A DNA stretch of 64,000 nucleotides from Neonectria sp. B-13 (lineage: Eukaryota; Ascomycota; Sordariomycetes; Hypocreales; Nectriaceae): positions 620,001 through 684,000 of the forward strand of contig NOKP01000009.1 of the NCBI GenBank assembly GCA_002682825.1. Reading direction: 5' to 3'. Positions 53,716 to 63,257 of this stretch are shown here, piece after piece. Position 1 is the first letter of the stretch, and every line of letters begins with the position of its first letter. The notes under the pieces were generated by a model. It ran no database searches and was not told the DNA's origin. It worked only from the letters and a program-made list of their open reading frames with translations. The translations under genes and the position numbers were made by a program.

Positions 53716-54969
53716 ATGGACGCATCGACTCACCCTAACCAGGTTCGCGCCGCCTGCGAGCGCTGCCGCCAATTGAAGCTGCGATGTATTCGCCAGACAC
53801 CCCAAGAACCATCCTGCACGCGGTGTACGCGTCTCGGTCTGCACTGCCAGGCGGGCTCCCAGCGCAAGGTCGGAAGGCCACCAACACGAGACGTTGCCAG
53901 AAGCCGACGGCATCAACAGCCTCAGACGCCTGACGTGGACGCTGGGGGTGGAATGTGCGACGCCGACTTCCAATTCTTGGACGGCCTAGCCAAGGGGACC
54001 GTCAACATTGACTGGCCTACGCCTGGGATCTCCCCTTTGGAATTTGACAGCTTAGGAAAGATAGTGCTACCGTCTGATTATCTTCATCTGATGCAAGATA
54101 TTCAGCCGCCGCACCGCGATCAAGCACTAGTGGCGTCGTCGAGGTCGCAAATCGGACTTTCGTCAGAGGCTCACTTTGAGACATTGTCAAGGATTAACGT
54201 CGAGCTTCATGCCCTATGCAGCTCCGTTTTTCAACATACTATTGGTATGGACTTTGAAACGTTCGCTTGCTTCACCGTTGGTGACTTTCAAGGCATGAAG
54301 GCGTTTAAAATCATTATGCGGACTGCGCAAGATTATCTCGTAGCTATCAAGGCTTTACATAAGATGATCGGAACCAAAACGACTCCGGCAGGTACCCCAT
54401 TAGCGACTTCAGTAACTCCGCTAGAAAAGGGATGCCCTACACCGTCAAGTACTCCCACTGTCTTACTCGATACGATGCTCCCTGGTCTCTCAGAACCGCC
54501 GCCCTCCGAACCGGGACTACATCAACCTCCTCCGGCGACTCATACTCTCGACTCCCCTACCGCATTCCTCGTCATCTCTTGCTTCGTCCAACTCGTCCGA
54601 CTACTCGAGGTCGTCATCACTATGCTGCGAACCCATATCGCCGACAACACCCTAGTCACCCACCCGCCAGGCGAGGGCATATTATTCGCCGACGTGCCCG
54701 TCGTCAACTTCTCCAGCCAGGCACTACTAGCCATCGAGCTCACTCAGCATACCCTGGGCCAGACCCAGCTTGTGCTGGGTCTGCCGAGTCCCTGGTCGCG
54801 GAACAGCATCTGGAGTGGTCTGCTCTCAGCCCAAAGGGAACGCGATATGTTAAACGACGAGCTGGGCGTGGTGGAGGGTCTTTGGACGACGAGGCCGGCG
54901 AGGTTGATGGAGATGATTTGCGTCACCAAGGACGTGCTTTTAGAACACTCTATGGGGAGAGACTGGTGA
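53716..54969 (+). CDS. AflR-like Zn2Cys6 transcription factor
   Basis: A 417-residue intron-free regulator. The zinc cluster sits at the very N terminus: CERCRQLKLRCIRQTPQEPS, then CTRCTRLGLHC, with the basic linker GSQRKVGRPPTRD. The C-terminal part resembles the aflatoxin-regulator (AflR) domain: SRINVELHALCSSVF, AFLVISCFVQLVRLLEVVIT, ALLAIELTQHTLGQ and GLLSAQRERDMLNDELGVVE. Regulators of this kind switch on secondary metabolite genes. Position beside a SnoaL-like gene and an efflux pump, and shared promoter decamers, support control of that unit. Confidence 0.92.
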   Translation: MDASTHPNQVRAACERCRQLKLRCIRQTPQEPSCTRCTRLGLHCQAGSQRKVGRPPTRDVARSRRHQQPQTPDVDAGGGMCDADFQFLDGLAKGTVNIDWPTPGISPLEFDSLGKIVLPSDYLHLMQDIQPPHRDQALVASSRSQIGLSSEAHFETLSRINVELHALCSSVFQHTIGMDFETFACFTVGDFQGMKAFKIIMRTAQDYLVAIKALHKMIGTKTTPAGTPLATSVTPLEKGCPTPSSTPTVLLDTMLPGLSEPPPSEPGLHQPPPATHTLDSPTAFLVISCFVQLVRLLEVVITMLRTHIADNTLVTHPPGEGILFADVPVVNFSSQALLAIELTQHTLGQTQLVLGLPSPWSRNSIWSGLLSAQRERDMLNDELGVVEGLWTTRPARLMEMICVTKDVLLEHSMGRDW

Positions 54970-55273
54970 TTATTAGCGAGACTTTAAGTGTATTGTTATT
55001 ATCGCAGCTTTGTGCATTCCACTAATACAGTGTCTCTATAATTATACTACAAGAACAATATGTGGCTTCTACTACTGCTGCGCACCTAGCCGCCCCACCT
55101 TACGCTGTAATCTCACGTTCGGAACTTGTCGGCTGAGGCACGGTTAGATCTTAAGCGGATAAAAGTATGCCGGAGGCCGACAACGGGCGTATAATTTGAC
55201 CGAAAGCAATTACGCCTAACATGTGTCCAAGCTAGACAACCTCCACAAGCTTCACTTGTAGATTTGATTTTCT
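54970..55273. other. Short intergenic spacer with a CGGAGGC core
   Basis: Contains one CGGAGGC at 55171-55177, about 100 bases before the next regulator start. It matches the core but not the full decamer of the neighbouring promoters. Confidence 0.35.
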
Positions 55274-57049
55274 ATGGACAGCCGCCCGACTACCCGTGCC
55301 TCGTTGGCATGCCAGCCCTGCCGAGACCAACACCTGAAATGTGATGCTATACGCCCTTCTTGTTCACGTTGTCAAGGGTTGTCCAGACCTTGCTCATATC
55401 CTGAGTCACGCCGCAGTGGAAAATCCAGAGCGTCTTCGTCTCGCAGGGCACATAAACTACCGACATCAGCTCCCTGTCACTTTCCAATAGCTACTCAGTC
55501 AATCACGTCCTTTGCACATGAATACGACTTCTCGGAGTCGTGTACAAACCACCCGGGTTTTACCCCAGTTCCCCATGTCGAGAGCAGCCGAAGTTTAGAC
55601 GATACTCATTTGGAACTATACTACGAATACTTCCACTGCAGTCATCCCTTTGTCCTCCCAAGAGCAGCTCTTCAGGACAGCCTCGTCAAGCAGACGCCTA
55701 ACGCTCGACACCTGATTGCCGTCATGCAATACATTGGTTCGTTCTATACGGACCCTCACGCACACAGAAGCCACCTTATACACACAGGGGTGAGTGATCT
55801 GGTAGACGGCTTTGTGGTGCAAACGACCATCCTGATGGCTTTGGCAAAGAGCATGTGTTCTGAGCAACCAGCTGCTGAAGGCCTGTTGGCGCAGGCAATC
55901 AAACAAGCAAAAAGCATCGGCATGCATACTAAAAGCTTTGCCGATGCTACGCAACTCTTTAATCCTGTTCTTGCCGAGAGCTGGAGACGGACATGGTGGA
56001 TGCTATATTTAGTGGACGCACATTTTTCTGTTATTCGCCGCGATTACGCGCCAACTCTCGAAAGTGTAAATCATGATGCCGACTTGCCCTGCGAAGACCA
56101 GGAGTATGATTCCATGGTAAATTCCCAACCTCTGAGTGCTTTGTGGACAAGCTAAACAGTCACGTAGGACATACCTCTAGAAGCCGCCTCTTGGCAGGAC
56201 TACACCAGCAGAGAATATGCCCTTGAAGAAAAAGAGTTTTCCTCGTTTGCCTACTTTATCGATGCGACAAACATATTTGTTTCATCGTTGCGCGCTGCGC
56301 TTAGTTTCGAGGATATATCGGAGGCGGAGATCGTTTCTGAGAACCTGGAAGTCACCATCGCAGGCTGGCTTGTCATGCTCCCGCCTGACAAGCGAGGCCT
56401 CGTGATGAAGTCGGCTTCTGCAGACCAGCTCATGTTCCAGTCGCATATGATGATTTACACGTAGGAGAAGTCTCAACCCGTTCGACTGAATGAACCCGAG
56501 ATCTAACAGACATACAGAGCGATTGCCTATATACACAGGCCTCTTTCTACCCTCCGATACGATCCAGCCGAAGGAATCTCGACTTGCGGCTCGCCGCCAC
56601 CGCCGCTTACTTCAGGAATGAGCATCGGGAGTGCACTAGATCGGCAAACACATCTAGAGAAGCTCTTGCAGGCCGTCCGTAAACAGAATCAGTGCCTGAT
56701 AATCCTGCCTCTCGGCTCTGCTCAACTGTCACCCTTCATTATCTGCATGGTTGCGTGCTGTACTATTGCTCATCTTGTCGCTTGCAAGTCGGCGCTTACG
56801 GTAGATGAAGCTGGCGCAGCTCGATCCCGAATTCGCCTTTGTATGGGTACCCTCAAGCATTACGAAGACATTTGGCCTCGAGCTAAGAAGATACTGCGAG
56901 AGCTGAAGAGCATCGCCCACGCCATCTTGCAAGCAAGAACAATTTCACAGTCTCCAGCGACAGACTACGAGATATTGGCAGAGCAAGATCTTATGCCGGT
57001 CAGTCCGTTGGATAGTGAATGGTTACAGGCCTTGGGCAGCTTGGTATGA
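55274..57049 (+). CDS. Zn2Cys6 transcription factor (fungal-specific TF domain)
   Basis: A three-exon regulator of about 555 residues (55274-56116, 56168-56460, 56518-57049). The zinc cluster is CQPCRDQHLKCDAIRPSCSR, then CQGLSRPC with basic SRRSGKSR. The middle homology region contains LELYYEYFHCSHPFVLP, IAVMQYIGSFYTDPHAHRSH, QAIKQAKSIGMHTKSFADAT and ESWRRTWWMLYLVDAHFSVI, then after the first intron DIPLEAASWQDYTSRE. The late part contains AIAYIHRPLSTLRYDP and ends LGSLV. Joins are in phase and all six cysteines are present. Target unknown. It may control the MFS gene just downstream. Confidence 0.91.
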
Positions 57050-57688
57050 ACAAGACTAAGAGAAAACTGATGAGTTGAAGCCTTGTTGGCTCACAACGCT
57101 TGGGCACTTCAGCTCATCAGCAAACTTGAAGGGACTTACAGCCCTTAATTAACACATGTCAAAATGTATGTACCATAAATAGCACCATGACTGTTGCATC
57201 TCTCACGGAGCACGGCTTAGACGACGAGTCCGGAGGAAATCGTGAAGCTGAAACTAGTAATCACATATCCTGGTGATGTTCTAAGCGAGGACATGGTGGT
57301 ATAACACTTCTTCTCTCGACGAGCCTCCAGACCATCTTCATCACATCGAACCGCGATGCTTGCTGACAAATGAACCTTGGCCCCCTTCCATTCCTGGCTT
57401 TGTATCCCGAATCGCCTAATGGTGGGGCCAAAGAAACAGAGCTCTGACATCGGCTGGACGAGCGCCATCCTGAATAGCCTAACAGTGGGTCTAAAAGAGC
57501 TCCGGCATTGGCTGGACGAGCACTATCCCGAGTAGCCTAACATGGACATCTTAGCTTCGGCTCGGAGTTCAAAAGATGTTCGAGAATCAAGATCTGTTTC
57601 TTTATAAAATGGCTTCCTTAAGTAGCTCTCGTTGTTTAATGTCAACTGAATCAAGTGTGCAAGCCGACGCGACCTAACCTGACCTAAA
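57050..57688. promoter_or_regulatory. Promoter region of the second MFS gene
   Basis: Holds the imperfect tandem repeat described separately (57404-57545). Otherwise only a weak minus ORF at 57217-57468. Confidence 0.4.
57404..57545. repeat. Imperfect tandem repeat, about 58-63 bp unit, 2.3 copies
   Basis: The word ATCCCGAATCGCCTAA recurs as ATCCTGAATAGCCTAA and ATCCCGAGTAGCCTAA at 57404, 57467 and 57525. Between them GAGCTCTGACATCGGCTGGA and GAGCTCCGGCATTGGCTGGA align, as do CGAGCGCCATC and CGAGCACTATC. The array lies 145-285 bases before the MFS start codon. Confidence 0.75.
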
Positions 57689-59663
57689 ATGGCTCACCTC
57701 TTCCGGAACACGGCCCTCGGCGCAACTGTACGAGCATTGTCGGCAGGTCGACTGTTGGGATTCCCAAGCAAAAAATCCAAATACTTTTCAGCAGAGGGCT
57801 CTGAGTCGCCTCAAGTCAGTGACCTCGACAGTCAGGGCGTTGTGATCGTTGGATGGTGGGTGTTCCCAACATGCATCAGCCCTACACTTAAAGCTCACTG
57901 TTAATCCAGGGAATCGACGGACGATATCGAAAATCCTCGCAACTGGTCAACTACAAGAAAGTCGCTGGTGGCTTTTCTGATATGGTAAGTTGCTCTTGAC
58001 CACCACCTTTATCCACAGATGTCCCAATGCTCATGAAATCGTCCAGCATGTACACGTTTACGATCTATTGCGGGTCTTCAATATACGTTCCAAGCGTAGA
58101 GTGCGTTCCTGCAACCTGATTCCAAAGACACCAACACCCCTTTGCTATCAAATACTAACATTGAGCAGGCAAGTTATCGCCAACTTTGGTGTCTCGGAGG
58201 CAGTCGCATCTCTTGGCCTGGCTCTCTACGTCCTTGGCTGTACGTGCCACTCCACCATCCGTGCTTTCATGTACACTCAGCTGATCGATACTACTAGATG
58301 GAATTGGCCCCCTACTCTTTTCTCCGTTGAGTGAGGTCCCATCCATTGGCCGGAACCCGATATACATCATCACGTTCGCGATCTTTATAATGCTCTCTGT
58401 TGCGGCGTCCCTCTGTCGCAGCTTTGCAGGTTTTCTTGTTTTAAGGTTCCTGCAAGGCTTCTTTGGCAGTCCATGTTTGGCAACTGGAGCTGCAACCTTG
58501 AGTGATATGGTAGGGGAGACTTTCCTACGTCTTTCACTTCTCTCGTCTAACATCAAATAGTTTTCTGTCATCTACATACCATACAGCCTTTCAGCCTGGT
58601 CTGGAGCTATGTATTGTGGTCCAGCACTCGGACCTTTACTGTCTGGATTCACCGTCACTACCAAAAGGTAACTGCATTACTCCCAAGTCGTCATTGCCTA
58701 TTCTAACAGAGCAGCTGGCGATGGTCAATGTGGGAGCTCCTTTGGCTCTCTGGCGTCATGTTTGCTCCACTATTCTTCTTCTTGCCAGAGACTTCAACAC
58801 CAACGCTCCTACATCACAAAGCCAAACGTCTTAGAATAGAGACAAGGTCGGCGAAATACGTTCCGGATATCATGTCAAGTTCGAAGAACGTCTCGCGGAA
58901 GGAGGCTGTCAAATTTGCCCTAGTGAAGCCATTCGAGATCTGTCTCAAGGATCCAGCAATTGCTTTTGTTAACATATATGTAAGTTCCGGTAAGCCTTGA
59001 GGGCTGCTTCTACTTTGGTCTCATATGAAACATGCTCACCTTGCCTGTCAGACATCCTTCACCTATGGTATTTACTATTCCTTTTTCGAGGTCTTCCCAC
59101 TTGTCTACCCTAAGATTTACGGCATGAACCTCGGCGAGTCCAGCGCAGTCTTCGTCTGCGTACTCATAGCATGCGTCATAGGTGTGATCTGGTACTGCTC
59201 TTGGTACCGCCTCTTTATCGAAAAACGGTTCAAGAGTCTTGGCACCTTTGATACCCAGGAAACCTTTTTGCGCCCTGGACTAGTTGGTGTTTTTGGAGTT
59301 CCAATTGGCATGTTCCTGTTCGGCTGGGCTGCACGGAGTTCTATACCCTGGGAAGTGCCTACCCTCGGTATCATTATATACTGTGGATGCTCGTTCGCTG
59401 TTGGACTGGGTTTGTTCATTTACTTGCCACTCAGCTATCCGCAGTATGCAGCTAGTTTGTTTGCCGCGAATGATGCGTTGAGAAGTTCTTTTGCAGCGGG
59501 TGCGATCCTCTTTGGACGGCCCCTTTATATTAATATGGGAGTTGAAAAGGGATGCAGTTTACTTGGTGGTTTGAGTGTCCTCGGGGTGGTGGGATTTTGG
59601 TATCTGTTTATCAACGGGGAAAGACTACGAAGCAGGAGTAAGTTCACTGTTCACGAACAGTAG
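57689..59663 (+). CDS. MFS transporter (DHA1, polyamine/multidrug type)
   Basis: A densely split gene with eight exons (about 57689-57855, 57910-57984, 58047-58100, 58169-58239, 58298-58509, 58561-58667, 58712-58979, 59052-59663), all joining in phase to about 521 residues. The family signature before helix 1 is GWESTDDIENPRNWSTTRKS. Then MYTFTIYCGSSIYVPSVEQV, VSEAVASLGLALYVLGYGIG, PLSEVPSIGRNPIYIITFAI and LVLRFLQGFFGSPCLATGAA follow, and later SWRWSMWELLWLSGVMFAPL with the FFFLPETSTPTLL loop and RAKRLR-type cytosolic stretch. The second half runs to FWYLFINGERLRSRSK. It resembles Tpo1-like and fluconazole-type exporters, twelve helices. No lesion was found. Confidence 0.9.
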
Positions 59664-60100
59664 TAGCTCAGCCCTAACCTGTATCCTACTGTACTAAGAT
59701 TACGATGTGTTTTGTAAAAAAATACCCATAAACTGGCTCGTGCATGCTGTCACGGGCTTTGGTATTTATCAAAAGACAACATTTTTATCGGTACACTCAG
59801 GAAGTCTCCATCTTGGTGTAATTTCGTGTATTCGGATGTACGTATCGAACTAAGAAAAGGGAAGAAATGTAATTAACCTAGCGTTCTGGCCCATGAGGCT
59901 TAATGCTCCCGGGCGTGATGAATTTCATCCATCCATGAATGAGCACGTGCTGCGACGTAAACCTTCATCCCGCTTCTGGCACCAGAAATCCGGAGCAAAC
60001 ACGTAGCAATATGTTACAAGAGCCCAAGTACTTCTCACAGTGTGCCCGGTAGTTGAGCTCCATGGCTGAACATAAAATTGACCACCCATCTCAGCCAGTT
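59664..60100. other. Intergenic
   Basis: 3' flank of the MFS gene. No feature seen. Confidence 0.4.
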
Positions 60101-60859
60101 GCTAATAGAAGATCCATTAACCCGCACGGAGCTTCTCGCTGAGTTCCGAAACCATCCAAACGGCTGGAATTAAGAGTCCACGGCCTTGATTTCGATCAGA
60201 AATGGCATCGTCGACACAGTCAAGCGTGCGTTTGACAGATGCAATGTGTACGGCGACTCCCCAACAAACATTTGGGTCGCATTTATCGAGGTTCCCGAGA
60301 AGAGAGATAAGACGCCTACCCAGATCCATGCTGCACTTTCACTGGCAAACGAGTTTGGAACACTGGAAGCTAAGGTGTTTCGTCACGAAATTGTCTTTAT
60401 ATGGGCTATATCCAAGGAGTGTAATTCAGGAAGTTCTTTTGCGGTGTTGATCTCCCCTGGAGTCAGACGCGGAGAACCCTTTGGCCCCGAATTTCAATTT
60501 ATACCAACTACAGAGTTAAGACGCTACATCGCGAGGAAGTTGGCGTCTACTTGGCATCTTTTGTACGAACCTTTGAAGCCAGAGCTCCCCTGGACTGGAT
60601 TGCGCACAGACTGTTTTATGATTGTGTACATACGAAGATTGTTGACGACGATGGGGTTAGAGTCAACTATCTGGATATATGTCCCGATCACGTTAACTTC
60701 GACTTCTTTTGGGAACTGGACGATGGAGTCGACACTGGTTTGGGCGATTGATGGCTTGTCGATGTTGACTTTTTCGTGGACTATGAGGAATGCAGGGAGC
60801 AGCGTGATGAAATGGAAGATGAAATTGCCTTAGATATGATGGAGTTCTGGGAAACCTGA
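60101..60859 (+). pseudogene. Degenerate fungal gene of unknown function (DUF7587-like, tentative)
   Basis: Protein-like text in three frames points to one decayed gene. From about 60186 one frame gives SIRNGIVDTVKRAFDRCNVY, TNIWVAFIEVPEKRDKTPTQ, IHAALSLANEFGTLEAKVFR and HEIVFIWAISKEC. Near 60420 the related text moves to another frame (VIQEVLL). From about 60530 a third frame gives LASFVRTFEARAPLDWIAHR, LFYDCVHTKIVDDDGVRVNY and FFWELDDGVDTGLGD, an in-frame TGA at 60749-60751 and then WLVDVDFFVDYEECREQRDE and MMEFWET with a stop at 60857-60859. At least two frameshifts and one nonsense codon are visible. The resemblance to the fungal DUF7587 group is from memory and weak. Confidence 0.55.
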
Positions 60860-60908
60860 GACTATATGTCGCGCATCTGTCTAAGACCCAGGTATATAAT
60901 TGTCTGTC

Positions 60909-62075
60909 CTATGCCTCATCCGATATCTTCACAACAACTTTGCCTCTCGCCCGACCCGACTCGACCTTTTCCCACGCCTCGGCAAAGCCCTCAAATTCAA
61001 CCACGCTATCGATGTTTGGCTTGAGCTTCCCAGCCTCAAGCAGCCCCGTGATGATATCCAGATCCTTTCCAAGCGGCGAAATCACAAACCACAAGCTGTG
61101 GGCCTTCTTTTTGACCTCCTTTGGCCGATTTTCCTCGGGCAAGGCGCAGACACTAATCAGATTACCGCCGTCTTTGACAGCGTACCATGATTGGGCGAGC
61201 GTTGGTCCGCCAATGCAGTCGAAGACCAGGTCGACCTCTCGAGATGCGGGATCCTCAGCCACCCAGTCACCGATGCTTTGCTTGGTGTAGTCAATTGTAT
61301 CCGTGGCGCCGAGCTGTCGAGCAAAGTCGAAGTTCTTAGGCCCTACATTAGCCACAATGGCGGCTGCTCCAGCGGCTCGAGCAAGTTGGACCGCCCAGCT
61401 GCCGACTCCCCCAGCCCCAGCGGTGATCAGGACGCGCACCTGGGCATTCTTTCGCCGTGCGTCCGCGTCGCCTGTCAGCGCCTTGGGATCCAGGCCGCCT
61501 TGCGTGAAGAGCGACTGGTACGCCGTCAAGGCGCTAATGGGAGACGCCGCCGTTTCGGCCCAGCTGAGGTTCTTGGGCCTGATGGCCAGCTCGGAAACGC
61601 GCGCCAAGACGTACTCGGCTGCGGCGCCCGGGCGGTTGGCTTCGATGCGGGCGTAAACCTCGTCGCCGGACTTGAAGCCGCTGTCGGCCGGTGCAGAGAC
61701 GACGGTGCCGGCGAGGTCCTGGCCGGGGATGGGTATCTTATCGTCGCCGATGAATTCGGGCGCCCAGAGAGCCCAATCCAGTTCGCCCTTGACAGGTGCG
61801 GTGGCATGGACCTTGACAAGAACGTCTTCAGGATGAGTAGGCACGGGGACGGGTCTCTCGGTCAGAATGAGCTTGTGAGAGCGTTTGTCGGGCTGGAGGA
61901 TTGCCTTCATTGTGGTCGGAAGACTAGATGGAGCCATGGTGGGGCTGATTGTTGTAAAGGAACGGGATGCAAGAGCGTTGAAGATTGGTTTGCTTGAATG
62001 AAGACGAGCAATGTTGCAGCTGAATATAAGAGCTCTGTGTAGGTGAGAAGAAGCTCTGGGGACAATTGGTGGCAT
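60909..62075 (-). CDS. MDR-type NAD(P)H oxidoreductase with mitochondrial-type leader
   Basis: A complete 388-residue intron-free reductase. The domain begins at MKAILQPDKRSHKLILTERP and carries a GroES-like part with IPIPGQDLAGTVVSAPADSG, then a Rossmann part with VLITAGAGGVGSWAVQLARA and FDFARQLGATDTIDY followed by VDLVFDCIGGPTLAQSWYAV. No zinc-ligand cysteine cluster is seen, so quinone or enone reductase activity is likely. The frame begins with about 50 residues rich in Arg, Ser, His and Leu and lacking acidic residues (IFNALASRSFTTISPTMAPS at its end), a typical mitochondrial presequence. An internal ATG at MAPSSLPTTM would give a cytosolic form. Confidence 0.9.
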   Translation of the reverse strand: MPPIVPRASSHLHRALIFSCNIARLHSSKPIFNALASRSFTTISPTMAPSSLPTTMKAILQPDKRSHKLILTERPVPVPTHPEDVLVKVHATAPVKGELDWALWAPEFIGDDKIPIPGQDLAGTVVSAPADSGFKSGDEVYARIEANRPGAAAEYVLARVSELAIRPKNLSWAETAASPISALTAYQSLFTQGGLDPKALTGDADARRKNAQVRVLITAGAGGVGSWAVQLARAAGAAAIVANVGPKNFDFARQLGATDTIDYTKQSIGDWVAEDPASREVDLVFDCIGGPTLAQSWYAVKDGGNLISVCALPEENRPKEVKKKAHSLWFVISPLGKDLDIITGLLEAGKLKPNIDSVVEFEGFAEAWEKVESGRARGKVVVKISDEA

Positions 62076-63257
62076 CCTGAGATGAAGATGGGTGGCTCAG
62101 CTATTCGCTCCGTCCACCCAGCACCTTTATATGAACTCATGGACAAACAGTCAGAGCTGAAGGCCCCGAGTATTTGCTGCTCAACTACAGCAAGCCCCGT
62201 GCTACATTACGACATGATTGCACTGATTCAATGTAGTACAGGGTTTAGGTTTCGGCGCCGACGCCGACGCATTACCAATCAAAGACGAATACCCTCGTGT
62301 CCTGCACAAAATCTGACTCAGACTTGCAACAATAGGACATTGGAAAGCGGGGGTAAATAGTGCGACTGCATACTTCCGCGGCATGAAAGCCTATGGTGCT
62401 CGCCCCGCTCCAACATACTTCCCAATGAGGTAATTATCTAGTTCCGCATCATCTTGGCAAATTTCAGCTAACCATGTGGCTAATTTAGACCTGGCTTTTC
62501 AATGCAGGATTGTCACCCCATGAAGAAACCTCCATCCGCATGTGATCTAATCTCCCCATACTTGAGCATACCTGTACGACTCACTTGTTCCACGGTTGTC
62601 ACTTCGCGATCAAGCTATCACGTCTAAGATCTTACAACACGCACTTCCGGACGGCACCAGAACCATGGAATCCCAAGCGTCGACTTGAATCTCCAGTGGC
62701 AGGATCAGAACGCGATTAAGAACGAACGGCCAGTGGACGATTGACGCGTAAGTGACATCTGTGTGTGTCGACGAGCTCTATGGTATGCCCATACCGTTCG
62801 GGTTGAATTAAAGCTTCATGCTAACACTTGTGTCACACCAGTCGTATAGAGGTCGCCCGGTACAACCAGACTTCTAGATCTTAACTCTTTAGGCCACGTG
62901 AGCCCGGCGGAAGTTGATTCGAAGGTCGAAAGAAGGGCGAGTGGAGCTCGAACCTCCGTTTACAAAAATTTCGAAATGGTGTTATGACGGGCATAATCCC
63001 GGAACACTCCCGATATACCCCCGAAGAGCCACTCGGGAGATTCTATCCTGCGATGTTTTGAGCATCATGCTGTCTGAACGCCGTCTAGCCACGGCTCGAA
63101 GAGTGATCACTTCTCCAAGCGGAGAGTATGTTGATTCTTTGTTGAAAATGGGAAGATACTATAGCTCAGTTCAGATTTCCTAAGCACACTTCGAAAGTGG
63201 GCAAGGCGTTCGTTGCAGTCCCCGCGTTCCGAGTGGGATCCGGAGGTAAGATCCGGT
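62076..63257. other. Intergenic
   Basis: About 1.2 kb. The plus ORF at 62914-63183 has no recognisable domain. A GGTTCGA-like word on the minus strand near 62950 is not part of a tRNA. No other feature seen. Confidence 0.35.

Noticed and set aside
55171..55177. Full regulator decamer before the second Zn2Cys6 gene
   Set aside because: Only the CGGAGGC core matches and the flanks differ. Such a heptamer is expected by chance every few kilobases.
50589..59663. Complete secondary-metabolite cluster
   Set aside because: Regulators, pumps and a SnoaL-like gene are present, but no PKS, NRPS, terpene or DMAT gene is found in the window, so a full cluster cannot be claimed.
62940..62965. Possible tRNA T-arm (GGTTCGAG on the minus strand)
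   Set aside because: The loop is not closed by the required G53-C61 pair and no A box or acceptor stem can be folded at the right distance.
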